From positions 1-46,754 of the forward strand of contig JAPPJZ010000019.1 of assembly GCA_028874365.1 (NCBI GenBank): 46,754 bases of DNA, given 5' to 3'. Shown piece after piece: positions 32,694 to 42,642 of the stretch. A program made the translations under genes and the position numbers. Each line of letters begins with the position of its first letter. Positions within the stretch are counted from its first letter, which is position 1. Below the pieces are notes generated by a model. That model was given only the letters and a program-made list of their open reading frames with translations. It was not told the origin of the DNA and ran no database searches. Origin of the DNA: Chloroflexota bacterium (GTDB lineage Bacteria > Chloroflexota > Dehalococcoidia > Bin125).

Positions 32694-34427
32694 TCAGTCA
32701 CTCAGTTGGTAGAAACGTACGGCCGACGGATGTTCTCCGCCGCGCCGGATGGAATTGATCGCCGGCTGCATCTCGGTCGCCGAGTTGACCGAGCCGCCGT
32801 CGTTCGAGTTGGTCATGAATCGAGGGTAGTTGCTACTCGACACTTCCAGCCGAATCCGGTGCCCGACGTCGAATCTGTGACCGAGCGAGGCGAGGTCGAC
32901 GGTCACTTTGACCACCTCGCCCGGGGTCATGAGGACCTCCTGATCGAATCCCTCGCGGAATCGCGCTCTCATGATGCCATCGATCAGCGACACCGGTTTG
33001 CCATCGGGAAGTACGTCGACGAGCTTGGCGGTAATGTCGGTGTCAGGCTGGCTGCTGGAGAACCAGATGTCGACTTCGACCGGCCCAGCCACATCCACCG
33101 CTTCAGTCAGCGGCTCGGTGGTGTAGCAGAGCACATCGTCTCGGCTCTCGGTACGAGACTGATCGCGCGGGCCGGGGAGACCAACTCCCTGTTGCAAGGT
33201 TGAGCCGCCTTCGGTGATCACCGGCTTGTAGCCGGTGTACATGAACTCGTCCCAGCGCTGATCGTTGTCCGGGCACTCGTCTACCAGGCGGCCGTCGCCG
33301 TAGTGCATGGTTGCCCCCCCGTTGGAGGCCAGGTAGAGGGATCGCTCCTCGGCGTTTGGCGGAGGCCACGACTCGTCGGTGCGCCACTCGTTCGCGCCCA
33401 TCAGGAACCAGCGGACGCCCGGAAGCTCCTGGTCGCCGCCCTTGAGGTGCCGATCAAGGAAGACGTTGATGTCGGCGATCACGTTGGCCGCGGCCGCCGC
33501 GCCAGTCGGACCGAACTCCATCTCGCCCAGCCAGCGGTCGTAGTTGGTGTGCGCCCAGGGCCCCATGATCAGGTTCTGATCGGGATTGCCTTCGTCGCGG
33601 ATACCGCGGAAGTTGCGCACGGTGCCGATCCCGAAGATGTCGAACCAGCCGCCGATGTGCAGCATCGGTACCTGGAAGCGTGAGTAGTCGGCGGAGTGCC
33701 TTACGGATTCCCAGTAGTCGTCCCGAGTCTCGTGTTCGATCCACTCGTGCCAGTAGTTGGCGACGCCGTCCTGCGAGATGCCGGGCATCGTATTCAGCGG
33801 TCGGTTGCCCAGGAGGCGGAACGCGTTGCCCATGACGGCCTCGGTCATCTCTTCGGCCGCCTCCATCGGCCGGGTGTGATTCTGTTGGAGATAGCCCGTC
33901 GCGGCGACGCCGCTGCCCCAGAGGCCGATGAACCCAAGCTGGAAGGCCCCGCCCTGGTAGGTCCAGCCGTCGTAGTAGTCGTCGGCAGTGATGATTGGAA
34001 TTGCGCAGCGCAGCGAGGGCGGTTGCTCTCGCGTGGCCAGCATCGTCGTCGCTCCGACGTACGAGGGGCCGTAAATCGCCGTGTTGCCGTCGCACCAGGG
34101 CTGGGCCGCTATCCATTCGATTGTGTCGTAGCCGTCCGGGCCCTCCTGGTGGAACGGCTTGAAGTCGCCTTCGGACGCGTATCGGCCGCGGCAATCGCAG
34201 ACCACGACCGCGTAGCCGCGCTCGGCCAGTTTGAGCGCGCTGGGCATCACCGCAACCAGCCCAGCGCCGGACTGTTCCTTGTCGTAGGGAGTTCGCGTCA
34301 CGATGCCCGGCACGGCCTTGCCCGGCTCATCGGCATCCTCCGGTCGGTACAGGTCGGCGCGCAGGATGACGCCGTCCCGCATCGGGATTTCGATGTTCTT
34401 CTCCACGACTACTCGTTCGACTGTCAT
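32694..34427 (-). CDS. CocE/NonD family hydrolase
   Basis: A 577-residue X-Pro dipeptidyl-peptidase-like (S15) hydrolase. The N-terminal part (IPMRDGVILRADLYRP, then TRTPYDK) leads to the nucleophile Ser122 in IYGPSYVGATT. Further elements are GPWAHTNYDRWLG (catalytic His region), the cap domain, and a C-terminal jelly-roll domain starting near LCYTTEPLTEAVDVAGPVEV. Family members cleave esters or amides such as cocaine and glutaryl-antibiotics. No signal peptide is seen. CGGAG lies 7 nt before the ATG. Confidence 0.93.
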   Translation of the reverse strand: MTVERVVVEKNIEIPMRDGVILRADLYRPEDADEPGKAVPGIVTRTPYDKEQSGAGLVAVMPSALKLAERGYAVVVCDCRGRYASEGDFKPFHQEGPDGYDTIEWIAAQPWCDGNTAIYGPSYVGATTMLATREQPPSLRCAIPIITADDYYDGWTYQGGAFQLGFIGLWGSGVAATGYLQQNHTRPMEAAEEMTEAVMGNAFRLLGNRPLNTMPGISQDGVANYWHEWIEHETRDDYWESVRHSADYSRFQVPMLHIGGWFDIFGIGTVRNFRGIRDEGNPDQNLIMGPWAHTNYDRWLGEMEFGPTGAAAAANVIADINVFLDRHLKGGDQELPGVRWFLMGANEWRTDESWPPPNAEERSLYLASNGGATMHYGDGRLVDECPDNDQRWDEFMYTGYKPVITEGGSTLQQGVGLPGPRDQSRTESRDDVLCYTTEPLTEAVDVAGPVEVDIWFSSSQPDTDITAKLVDVLPDGKPVSLIDGIMRARFREGFDQEVLMTPGEVVKVTVDLASLGHRFDVGHRIRLEVSSSNYPRFMTNSNDGGSVNSATEMQPAINSIRRGGEHPSAVRFYQLSD

Positions 34428-34464
34428 GTCATGCTCCGATCACGATCCAACGTTGGACGAACGC

Positions 34465-34470
34465 TATGCT
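34465..34470 (+). promoter_or_regulatory. Likely -10 box for nfuA
   Basis: TATGCT lies 29 nt before the nfuA ATG, leaving a short leader with GGGGGAA as ribosome-binding site. No clear -35 element is seen. Confidence 0.35.
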
Positions 34471-34499
34471 AGGAAACGAGAACCGGACGGGGGAATCCG

Positions 34500-35108
34500 A
34501 TGACGACCGACGCACCCACGGGCGATCTAGGCATCAGCTTTTCCGAGATCGCACGGTCGAAACTGGTTGAGGTGTTGACCGGTTATCCGGAGGAGGTGGC
34601 CGGGCTGCGGCTCAAGATCACCGGACGCACGTCGAACGGCTTCGAGCATGTCCTGACGATCGTTGAGAAGGGCTACGAGCCGGATGGCGATGCCACTGCC
34701 GAGTATCCGGAGTTCGTGCTCTACGTTGAGGGTGAGCGGATCGAAGACCTTCGCGGTACCGAGATTCACTATGAATTCAAGGGGCCGAACGTCTCCGGTC
34801 TCGAGTTCAATAACCCCAACCCGGTATGGCGCGACCCGCTGGCCTTCGCCATCCAGAAGATTTTCGACGAACAGGTCAACCCACAGATCGCTGCGCACGG
34901 CGGTTTCGTGCAGCTCCTAGACGTCCAGGGAAGCAAGGCCTACATCGAGATGGGCGGCGGCTGCCAGGGCTGCGGAATGGCCAACGTGACGCTCAAGCAA
35001 GGCATTGAGGTTGCAGTCAAGGAACAGCTTCCGGAAATCGACGAGTTGATCGACATCACCGACCATCAGTCGGGCGAGAACCCGTACTACAAGCCGTCGA
35101 AGAAGTAG
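34500..35108 (+). CDS. nfuA: NfuA-like Fe-S cluster carrier
   Basis: A 202-residue protein with an N-terminal A-type (HesB/IscA-like) domain lacking its cysteines (ISFSEIARSKLVEVL, ... GLRLKITGR) and a C-terminal NifU domain with Cys155-x2-Cys158 (MGGGCQGCGMANVTLKQGIE). NfuA delivers 4Fe-4S clusters to target enzymes, including radical SAM proteins. It sits 28 nt before a radical SAM gene, a neat functional match. GGGGGAA precedes the ATG. Confidence 0.93.
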   Translation: MTTDAPTGDLGISFSEIARSKLVEVLTGYPEEVAGLRLKITGRTSNGFEHVLTIVEKGYEPDGDATAEYPEFVLYVEGERIEDLRGTEIHYEFKGPNVSGLEFNNPNPVWRDPLAFAIQKIFDEQVNPQIAAHGGFVQLLDVQGSKAYIEMGGGCQGCGMANVTLKQGIEVAVKEQLPEIDELIDITDHQSGENPYYKPSKK

Positions 35109-35136
35109 ACGCGGCCATTTGCCGGACAGGCGTCCA

Positions 35137-36516
35137 ATGGCGCGCGTCCTCCTGATCTCCACGTACGAGCAAGGCCACCAACCGCTCGGCATCGCCGCGC
35201 CGGCCGCGGCGTTGATCGCAGCGGGACATGACGTCTCCGCATTCGACCTTGCCGTCGAATCGGTCGGTTCCGATCGACTGCTCGCGGCTGCTGATGAAGC
35301 CGATTTGATTGGCATCTCGACGCCGATGCACACCGCTGCCCGGCTGGGCATTCGCATTGCCCGACAACTGATCGGGATGTCCGACAAGATCGTCTTCTAC
35401 GGGCTTGCGGCCAACTCACTCCACGATCTCGGTCTGGGCCGGGCGATCAGCGGCGACACCGATTTGCAGCTCGTCAGACTCGCTGGCGGTGACGACGCGT
35501 CCAATGTGCCGCTGTTCGACCGCGAGTTGCGTGCTGTCCCGCTTCGATCGATTCTGCCGCCTCTCGACCAGTACGCGAGATACCGGGATGTCTCAGGCGT
35601 CTCTCACTTCGCTGGCTACGTTGAGGCGACGCGCGGCTGCGCTCACCGGTGCACGCACTGTCCCTTGACGCCGATTTACGCGGGACGCCTGCGGCTCAAC
35701 GGCGCAGAGACCGTGCTTGCCGACATCGACCAACAGGTCGCGGCCGGCGCGGAGCACATCACGTTCGGCGATCCGGACTTCCTCAACGCGCCAGAGCTTG
35801 CGATGGACCTGGTGCGCGAGACGGCCGCCCGGCATCCGGGGATCACATTCGATGCCACAATCAAGGTTGAGCACCTGATCGAGCACCAGGAACTGTTGCC
35901 CGAGGTGGCCGAACTCGGGGTCACGTTCATCACGTCGGCGTTCGAGTCGGTGGATGACCACCTGCTCGAGATCCTGGACAAGGGCCATAGCGCCGCCGAC
36001 CTCGATCTCGTGCTTCAACTCACCAAACGTGCAGGCATCGCGCTCAGAGCCACGTGGCTCCCGTTTACTCCGTGGACCGCTCCGGCGCACTTCCTTGACC
36101 TGCTTCGCTTCATAGAAACACGGGAGCTGGTGGATGTCACACCGCCGGTTCAACTGGGATTGCGCCTGCTGGTTCCCTCTGATTCTCCGTTGGTCGAGCC
36201 GATGCGCGAGATGGGTTCGTTGGTGTCTTACGACAGCGATGGGCTGACCTGGAACTGGCGGCACGAAGACGCGCGGATGGACGAGCTGCAGGCGGAGATC
36301 GCTGGATTGGCAGAGCGCCAGGCATCGTTCTCGCGGATCAAGGATGCGGCTTGCCGACGGCTCGAAGCGGAGCCGTGGCCAGATGTGGCGGCGCCGCACG
36401 TCCATCGGCCAGGCCTGACGGAAGACTGGTTCTGTTGAGCCGAACCCACCGGGGACCAGTTGGCCCCCCTCAGCCCTTCCGTAGAGGCCGATCCCATCGT
36501 CCTATTCGAGAGCTAG
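35137..36516 (+). CDS. CUAEP-tail radical SAM selenoprotein (TGA at 36436 read as Sec)
   Basis: The protein has an N-terminal B12-binding-like domain (VLLISTYEQGHQPLGIAAPAAALIAAGHDV) and a radical SAM domain with Cys168-x3-Cys172-x2-Cys175 (GCAHRCTHCP). A normal gene call ends at the TGA 36436-36438. The codons around it read Trp-Phe-Cys-TGA-Ala-Glu-Pro, which is the CUAEP tail known from a family of radical SAM (seleno)proteins. The frame stays open to a TAG at 36514, adding 25 residues after Sec434 with 20 of 25 codons ending in G or C. Total 459 residues from the ATG at 35137 (a TTG at 35119 is less likely). The reaction is unknown. Confidence 0.85.
36436..36469 (+). promoter_or_regulatory. 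Candidate bacterial SECIS element
   Basis: Downstream of the TGA, GGGG (36451-36454) pairs with CCCC (36465-36468) and CC (36456-36457) with GG (36462-36463), around an A-C mismatch and a loop AGUU. A loop G at its second position, about 20 nt from the UGA, fits the known bacterial SECIS geometry. The gap 36439-36516 is coding under this reading. Confidence 0.6.
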
Positions 36517-37640
36517 ACCCCCTCAAGCTGGCGCAGCCGTTCCACCAGTAACTTCGCGTCGTCCAACACCGACTGCTGATGCGGTTGCAGATCCTGACCT
36601 CCGGCGGTGGCCGAGTTGTCCTCGAACGGGTCGCCCGCGATCGAGCGCCGGCCGCTGAGTTCTTCCATCACCGCGAGGCCGCAGAAGGGGACGTATGTGG
36701 GGCTGTATCCACCTTCGTGACTCAGGACCAGCCGACCCCCACAGAGATCGTCCGACGCTTCCATCAGCAATCGCGTCATCTCGCGGAAGGTTTCCGAATA
36801 GGCCATCATCCGGCCGAGCGGGTCGTACATACCGCCGTCGAATCCGGACGGGACGAGGATCAGGTCAGGTCTGAAGGCCTGCAGCGCCGGCACGACGATC
36901 TGTTGGATCGTCTCGACGTATGCTCCGTGACCGCTGCCCGGAGGCAGGGGGATGTTGATGTTGTAGCCATCGCCCTCACCTTCACCCTGTTCGTCCATGG
37001 CGCCGCTGTTCCGCGGGTACCACTGATCCTGGTGGATCGACATGGTCAGCACATCGCTGCGGTTGTAGAAGGCCTGCTGCGTGCCGTTGCCGTGGTGGAC
37101 ATCCCAGTCCAGCGTGGCGACTTTGTCGATGCCACGCTCGGCCAGCGCGTGCATGGCGGCGATGGCGACGTTGCCGAAGACGCAGAAGCCGCGCCCGCGA
37201 TCGCGCTCGGCGTGGTGTCCGGGCGGCCGTACGAGCGCGTAGGCGTTGTCGACATCACCATCGAGCACGGCGTTGACCGCCGTGATCGTGCCGCCCGCGG
37301 CCAATAGCGCGATTTCGTAGCCGCCGTGGGAGAACGGTGCGCCCTCTCCGGCATCGCCGCCGTCGGCCGCCGACAATTCGCGGACGCGATCGACGTACTC
37401 GGGCGTGTGAAAGCGCAGCACCTGCTCGAGATTGGCCGGGCGCGGCTTGAGCGGCACGAGCTCTTCTGAGAATTCGGAGACTTCCAGCAGGTTGTTGAAT
37501 CGACGCTTGGTGTCGGGATTCTCCCAGTGTTCCCAGGCCTGCATCCAACGCCGCAGTTCCGGATCAAAAGCCCGCGTCCTACCGGTGTCGTGCCACATGT
37601 AGGACTCGTGGTAGACCCATCCGGTCCGTCGTTCGGCCAT
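36513..37640 (-). CDS. Histone deacetylase-family (acetoin utilisation-like) amidohydrolase
   Basis: A 375-residue arginase/deacetylase-fold protein. RPPGHHAERDRGRGFCVFGNVAIAA holds the tandem catalytic His, TLDWDVHHGNGTQ and PSGFDGGMYDPLG give the zinc ligands (Asp, His, Asp), and SHEGGYSPTYV contains the GGY motif. Bacterial members deacetylate polyamines, acetoin-pathway compounds or other small amides. The ATG at 37640 has AAGGGAG 6 nt upstream, better than the TTG at 37646. Its stop shares CTAG with the stop of the selenoprotein gene. Confidence 0.92.
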   Translation of the reverse strand: MAERRTGWVYHESYMWHDTGRTRAFDPELRRWMQAWEHWENPDTKRRFNNLLEVSEFSEELVPLKPRPANLEQVLRFHTPEYVDRVRELSAADGGDAGEGAPFSHGGYEIALLAAGGTITAVNAVLDGDVDNAYALVRPPGHHAERDRGRGFCVFGNVAIAAMHALAERGIDKVATLDWDVHHGNGTQQAFYNRSDVLTMSIHQDQWYPRNSGAMDEQGEGEGDGYNINIPLPPGSGHGAYVETIQQIVVPALQAFRPDLILVPSGFDGGMYDPLGRMMAYSETFREMTRLLMEASDDLCGGRLVLSHEGGYSPTYVPFCGLAVMEELSGRRSIAGDPFEDNSATAGGQDLQPHQQSVLDDAKLLVERLRQLEGV

Positions 37641-37742
37641 GTCCAACTCCCTTGGTTCATGTGCTAGAAGCCTGCGTGGCAGGCAGTCTAGTCAGCTACA
37701 GGATGCAGGGCGACGCTGCATCGGTCATATGCTGAATCGGCT

Positions 37743-39119
37743 TTGACCGCTCAGACGAGTTCCCGCGAACCATTCGGCCTGCCGCCGCACCGGCCGCTGG
37801 CCGCACGTCTGTTGCCTTCCCACGTGTATTACGGCTGGGCGATCGTCTTCGCTTGCGCCGGGTTGCTGTTCGTCTCGGTTGGCGTGGGGTACTACGGCAT
37901 TGCGGTCTATCTGGGGCCGCTCAGGGAGCTGCACGACTGGTCGAACAGCGATGTGTCCCTGGCGACCGGTATGTACTTCGTCTTCTCGGGGATTACGTCG
38001 GCGTTGGTCGGGCCACTGATCGATCGACACGGCGCACGCATGTGGATGACGCCGGGCCTGATACTGCTGATTGCGGCGGCCGCGGTGATCGGGCATGTCA
38101 CGGAGCTGTGGCAGCTCTATCTCGCCTACATCGTGATGGCCCTGGGCTCGGGCATGAGCGCCGGCGTTGCGGTCAATGCGACCCTCGCGCGCTGGTTCGT
38201 TCATCGACGGGCTTGGGCGATGGCGATCTCGTCCACCGGCGTGTCGTTGGGCGGGGTGGTCCTGTCTCCGGTCAACGGCGTACTGATCGAGCAGTTTGGC
38301 CTCGGAGTCGCGACTCCGGCGATGGCCGGTCTGATCCTGCTGGTCGGACTTCCGATCGTGGTCTTTGTGCTCGTCTGGGATCCGCGTCAGATGGGGCTGC
38401 CCCAGGATGGATTGGATCCGGTCACACCTCAACGCACGAGCGTGGCGCGATCAGTTGCTAACCAGACTCGGCGCTGGAGCATCCGCAGCGTCACGCGAAC
38501 GCTGTCCTTCTGGTCGATCATGGTCAGCTTCGTGATTGTGCTGTTGGCCCAGACCGGATTCATCCTGCACCAGACCGCGTTCGTGCAGGAACGGGTCGGC
38601 TCGCTCACTGCGGCGACAACCAGTCTCTCGATCATCGCGTTTGGCAGCATCGTGGCGCGGCTGATCGTTGGGCGCTACTTCGCCGATCGAGTCGATCTGC
38701 GAATCCTCACGGTGATCATGTTCCTCGTACAGGGCGTGGCAGCTCTGGTCGTCATCCAGGTCGACCACATCGCGGTGACCTACGTGGCCATCCTGATCTT
38801 TGGTTTCACGATCGGCAACATGTACATGCTGCAGTCGCTACTGACCTCAGATGTGTTCGGCTACGTCAGCTTTGGTGCGATCTACGGCCTGATCGCGATG
38901 GCGACGCAGATTTCCAGTGGATTCGGGCCATTGATGATCGGAGCGCTCGAAGATCTGACCGGCTCGTATGAGGCTCCTCTAACCCTGGTCGCGATTCTCA
39001 CCTTCGCCGCGATCATCCCTGTCTACTTCGCCAAGCCGCCGAAATCGCTGCTCGCCCGGACAGTGAGCCCGCTGGTCACACGGCCGGCGCCGCAGCGTGT
39101 CGGGCACGAGCGGGTCTGA
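37743..39119 (+). CDS. MFS transporter (monocarboxylate/oxalate-formate type)
   Basis: A 458-residue major facilitator with a cytoplasmic N-terminus of about 25 residues and 12 predicted helices. YYGWAIVFACAGLLF in helix 1 and GPLIDRHGARMWMTPG in loop 2-3 resemble the monocarboxylate and oxalate:formate antiporter group. The long central loop (about 225-250) is Arg- and Ser-rich. The TTG start lies 9 nt after a TATGCT box. Substrate unknown, probably an organic acid. It is convergent with the ATP-grasp gene, 5 bp apart. Confidence 0.88.
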   Translation: MTAQTSSREPFGLPPHRPLAARLLPSHVYYGWAIVFACAGLLFVSVGVGYYGIAVYLGPLRELHDWSNSDVSLATGMYFVFSGITSALVGPLIDRHGARMWMTPGLILLIAAAAVIGHVTELWQLYLAYIVMALGSGMSAGVAVNATLARWFVHRRAWAMAISSTGVSLGGVVLSPVNGVLIEQFGLGVATPAMAGLILLVGLPIVVFVLVWDPRQMGLPQDGLDPVTPQRTSVARSVANQTRRWSIRSVTRTLSFWSIMVSFVIVLLAQTGFILHQTAFVQERVGSLTAATTSLSIIAFGSIVARLIVGRYFADRVDLRILTVIMFLVQGVAALVVIQVDHIAVTYVAILIFGFTIGNMYMLQSLLTSDVFGYVSFGAIYGLIAMATQISSGFGPLMIGALEDLTGSYEAPLTLVAILTFAAIIPVYFAKPPKSLLARTVSPLVTRPAPQRVGHERV

Positions 39120-39124
39120 GTGGG

Positions 39125-40348
39125 CTAGAGGACGAACTCGATTTTCGACCAAGCCTGGCGCAGCGCCGACTCAACTTCGGCCGGGGTCTCGCCCCTGGCG
39201 AAGATGAAGCCGGGATAGTCCGCGCCCTCGGGCAGCGGGACCAGCGTGTCGCCGACCCTCGCCTCCATCTCGATGTCTTCGATCAACGGCACGGCAGCTG
39301 CATCATCCAGGCCGAGAATCGCCTTGATTCTGCCCCGACCAACGATAGGCATCATCATCACGCCGGCGGCGCGTGCCTCGCGATTGAGCGTCTCCAATGG
39401 CGCATTGATTGCGTGTCGCAAGACGATTTCCTCAAGCGACATTCCAGCACCGAAGCGCAACGTGCGAGCGCACAGTCCCCCGATCGTCCGGGCCGCGACG
39501 TCAACCGGCCAAGCCCCCTCCTCGTTGAGCCGCAGTTCTGCGTGTAACGGTCCGTCGTGGAGCCCGAGCGCTTCCGCCGAACGGCGCGCGGTCTCGACGA
39601 CCTCCTGAATCTGCTCGTCCGGCAATCGGGATGGCGTGACGTAGATGGTCTCCTCGAAGAATGGACCATCGAGTGGGTCGGGTTTGTCGAACACGGCGAG
39701 CGTGTGCAACTCGCCGTCGGTCAAGAGGCCCTCAACGGCCACTTCGACTCCAGGGATGAATCCCTCGACGAGGTAGCGATCGGCCAGTTCGCCGCACTCC
39801 TCCGCCGCGGAACTGGTTCCGAGCAAACGCTGTAAGCGGGCGACTGCGTTTCGAAACGAAGCTTCATCATTGGCACGCATTACTCCGCGCGAGCCGTTGA
39901 GGCCGAGCGGCTTGACCACGACCGGGAACTGTAGCGAGTCGATCGGCGGCACGTCGGCAAATCGACACACCTGCCACCTGGGTGATCGAATGCCGTTCGC
40001 ATCGAGCGCTCGCCGCAACTCCGACTTGTCCCGGGTTCCGATGACCGATTCCGGGCTGTTGCCGGAGAGCTGGAGATCTGAGCTGGCATGCGCCGCCAGG
40101 ATCGTGCCGGGATCGTCGACCGCCACAACTGCGTCGAGCGGGAAGCGATCGGAGTAGCGCGCAACAGCCTGCGCTCCTCGTTCGATGTCGTGATAGGGAA
40201 GGGTCAGCCAGCGTCCCGGATACATGTCGGCCAACGGCTGGTCGACATCCGAGGCGACCACGACATCAAGCCCCAGCTTGTCGGCAGCCGACATAAAGTC
40301 CGGGGCGCGGTAGGAAGCGGTCGGGATCAGCAACATGACACGCGGCAT
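39125..40348 (-). CDS. ATP-grasp domain protein
   Basis: A 407-residue ATP-grasp ligase. [17 protein letters not shown] (about residues 139-155) is the ATP-binding Lys/Gly-rich segment, and [23 protein letters not shown] (about 270-292) holds the metal-binding residues with R and G. The N-terminal domain (residues 1-100) is a pre-ATP-grasp fold. Such enzymes join a carboxylate to an amine or thiol, as in amino acid ligases; the substrates are unknown. The ATG lies 6 nt after TAGTCT, so the mRNA is probably leaderless. Confidence 0.87.
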   Translation of the reverse strand: MPRVMLLIPTASYRAPDFMSAADKLGLDVVVASDVDQPLADMYPGRWLTLPYHDIERGAQAVARYSDRFPLDAVVAVDDPGTILAAHASSDLQLSGNSPESVIGTRDKSELRRALDANGIRSPRWQVCRFADVPPIDSLQFPVVVKPLGLNGSRGVMRANDEASFRNAVARLQRLLGTSSAAEECGELADRYLVEGFIPGVEVAVEGLLTDGELHTLAVFDKPDPLDGPFFEETIYVTPSRLPDEQIQEVVETARRSAEALGLHDGPLHAELRLNEEGAWPVDVAARTIGGLCARTLRFGAGMSLEEIVLRHAINAPLETLNREARAAGVMMMPIVGRGRIKAILGLDDAAAVPLIEDIEMEARVGDTLVPLPEGADYPGFIFARGETPAEVESALRQAWSKIEFVL

Positions 40349-40354
40349 GGATCC

Positions 40355-40384
40355 AGACTATCGCCAACCCCCGACACATATGCT
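40355..40384. promoter_or_regulatory. Divergent leaderless promoters, ATP-grasp and copA
   Basis: Minus-strand TAGTCT (40355-40360) lies 6 nt before the ATP-grasp ATG at 40348. Plus-strand TATGCT (40379-40384) lies 7 nt before the copA ATG at 40392. Both genes lack ribosome-binding sites. Confidence 0.55.
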
Positions 40385-40391
40385 GAGGATC

Positions 40392-42638
40392 ATGACGACG
40401 GCGGCGGAACCTCAGACACAGACGTTGCGCATCGAAGGCATGCATTGCGCCGCCTGCGTGCGCCGTGTGGAGCGCGCGTTGGTCAGGGTTGACGGGGTCT
40501 CGGAGGCATCCGCCGACTTCATTGCCGGACGCGCGATCATTGAGGTCGAGGGGGTACTGGACGAGGATGGCGTGACCGCTGCGATCAGCGGCGCGGGCTA
40601 TTCGCTGGTCGACGAATATACCGAAGGGACCCCCAGCGAATCGGTGGATATCCGCCCGCAGCTCAGCCGAGCGTTGCCGGCCCTGGTCTTCGGCTGGGGC
40701 ATCTTCTTCGCGATGCAGGCGAATCGCTGGGCTGAGTTCGGTTGGAATCCGGACCTTGTCTTCCCGATCTTCTTCGCCATCGCAACTCCCACATTGGCCT
40801 GGGGACTGTGGCCGATGGTTCGGCGGGCGGCACTTGCTGCTTCGCGCCGCACCACGGACATGGACACACTGATTGTCCTGGGTGTGGCCGCGGCATGGGG
40901 CTACAGCACCGTTTCAGCACTCGCCCCGGGCGTGCTAGAAGGAGCGGACGCCTCGCGCGATGCGTTCTTCGACACCGCGCTGATCATCGTGGGATTTGTC
41001 AGCCTCGGCCGGGCCCTCGAGGCCAGAGTCCGGCTGCGCGCGGCGGCGGCTCTGACGCGGCTGCTCGAGCTTGCTCCGCAGACGGCTCGCGTCGTGGAGG
41101 ACGGGATCGAGCGTGATGTTCCCGCCTCGGATGTCAGCATCGGCGACAGCGTCCGGGTGCGGCCCGGCGAGCAGATTCCGGTTGACGGCGTAGTCGCCGC
41201 CGGCGGCAGCTCGGTTGACGAATCGATGCTGACAGGCGAGAGCGTGCCGGTCGGCAAATCGGCGGGCGACGATGTCTTCGCAGGGACGCTCAATCTTGAT
41301 GGAGGGTTCACATATCGCGCCACTCAGGTCGGTTCGGAGACGACGCTGGCTCGCATCACGCAGACGGTCGAGCGGGCGCAGGCATCAAAGGCGCCTGTGC
41401 AGCGCCTCGCAGACGGCATCGCGGGCGTCTTCGTCCCAATTGTCGTGCTGATCGCGTTGGTCACCTTCATCATCTGGGCGATCCTCGGCGACGGCGGGAG
41501 CTGGACATCCGCCGTGCTCAGTGCAGTCGCGGTACTGGTTGTTGCCTGTCCCTGCGCCCTGGGGTTGGCGACGCCGGCTGCGATCGCCGCCGGCTCGGGC
41601 CGCGCCGCCCGACTGGGCATTCTCTTCAGAGACGCCGAAGCGTTGGAAGCTGCGGGCCACATTGACACCCTCGCCTGGGACAAGACCGGAACCTTGACCA
41701 CCGGAAGACACCAGGTTGAAGGCATTGAGGCAATCGGAGTTGACGAGGCCGATCTGCTGCGGCTCGCCGCTTCCGTCGAACGCCACTCAGAGCATCCACT
41801 CGGTGAAGCGATCGTGGCACACGCGGAGGATCGAGGAATCGATCTCGCGGAAGTGGTCGAATTCCGCGCTCTGCCCGGCAGCGGCGCGATCGCACTGGTG
41901 GACGGACGGGAGATCGCCGTTGGCAGCCTACGTCTGATGGCGGAGCTGTCGGTACGGGTCCACGAGACGGATAGCGCTGCAACTCCGGTCTACGTCGCTT
42001 GCGACGGCGAGTTGCGCGGCATTGTTCGACTGACGGATCAACCAAAGAACGGTGCTCGGGAGTCGGTCGCCCTGTTGCATCGCCGTGAGTTCGAACAGGC
42101 GCTGATCAGCGGCGACACGGAGCCAGCCACTGCGGCGATTGCACGGGCGGTCGGGATCGAGCGTGTGCACGCTCGGGTGCTGCCGACCGATAAGGCGGAA
42201 GTCATTGCTCGACTGCAATCGGAGCATCGGCGGGTTGCGATGGTCGGCGATGGCATCAACGATGCACCGGCGCTGGCTCAGGCTGACCTCGGGTTGGCGA
42301 TGCGGAGCGGATCGGACATTGCGCTTGAGACGGCTCAAGTTGCGCTGATGCAATCGAATCCGCGGCGGGCCGCCGAAGCGATGTTGCTAGCCAGAGCGAC
42401 ACGCAACGTGATTCGCCAGAATCTCGCATTCGCGTTCGGCTACAACATCCTGTTGATACCGCTCGCTGCCGGGCTGGCCGTGCCGATTTTCGACGCTGTC
42501 GGCGGGGTTCCTGGCGGTCTGGCCTGGTTGTTCGGAGAGCGCGGCCAGTTGGAGCCGATCGCCGCTGCTTTCGCGATGGTGGCCAGTTCGCTGTCGGTGC
42601 TGACGAATGCGCTGCGACTCAACCGCTGGCAGGCATGA
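40392..42638 (+). CDS. copA: Copper-translocating P1B-type ATPase
   Basis: A 748-residue P1B-1 ATPase that exports Cu(I). It has one N-terminal HMA domain (Cys19/Cys22 in [12 protein letters not shown]), the actuator motif [14 protein letters not shown], the intramembrane Cys386-Pro-Cys388 ([14 protein letters not shown]), phosphorylated Asp430 in [19 protein letters not shown] with the HP dipeptide, and [10 protein letters not shown]. The longer open frame to 40335 is rejected because the ATG at 40392 follows TATGCT by 7 nt and starts just before the HMA domain. No CsoR or CueR regulator lies nearby. Confidence 0.95.
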   Translation: MTTAAEPQTQTLRIEGMHCAACVRRVERALVRVDGVSEASADFIAGRAIIEVEGVLDEDGVTAAISGAGYSLVDEYTEGTPSESVDIRPQLSRALPALVFGWGIFFAMQANRWAEFGWNPDLVFPIFFAIATPTLAWGLWPMVRRAALAASRRTTDMDTLIVLGVAAAWGYSTVSALAPGVLEGADASRDAFFDTALIIVGFVSLGRALEARVRLRAAAALTRLLELAPQTARVVEDGIERDVPASDVSIGDSVRVRPGEQIPVDGVVAAGGSSVDESMLTGESVPVGKSAGDDVFAGTLNLDGGFTYRATQVGSETTLARITQTVERAQASKAPVQRLADGIAGVFVPIVVLIALVTFIIWAILGDGGSWTSAVLSAVAVLVVACPCALGLATPAAIAAGSGRAARLGILFRDAEALEAAGHIDTLAWDKTGTLTTGRHQVEGIEAIGVDEADLLRLAASVERHSEHPLGEAIVAHAEDRGIDLAEVVEFRALPGSGAIALVDGREIAVGSLRLMAELSVRVHETDSAATPVYVACDGELRGIVRLTDQPKNGARESVALLHRREFEQALISGDTEPATAAIARAVGIERVHARVLPTDKAEVIARLQSEHRRVAMVGDGINDAPALAQADLGLAMRSGSDIALETAQVALMQSNPRRAAEAMLLARATRNVIRQNLAFAFGYNILLIPLAAGLAVPIFDAVGGVPGGLAWLFGERGQLEPIAAAFAMVASSLSVLTNALRLNRWQA

Positions 42639-42642
42639 ACCG

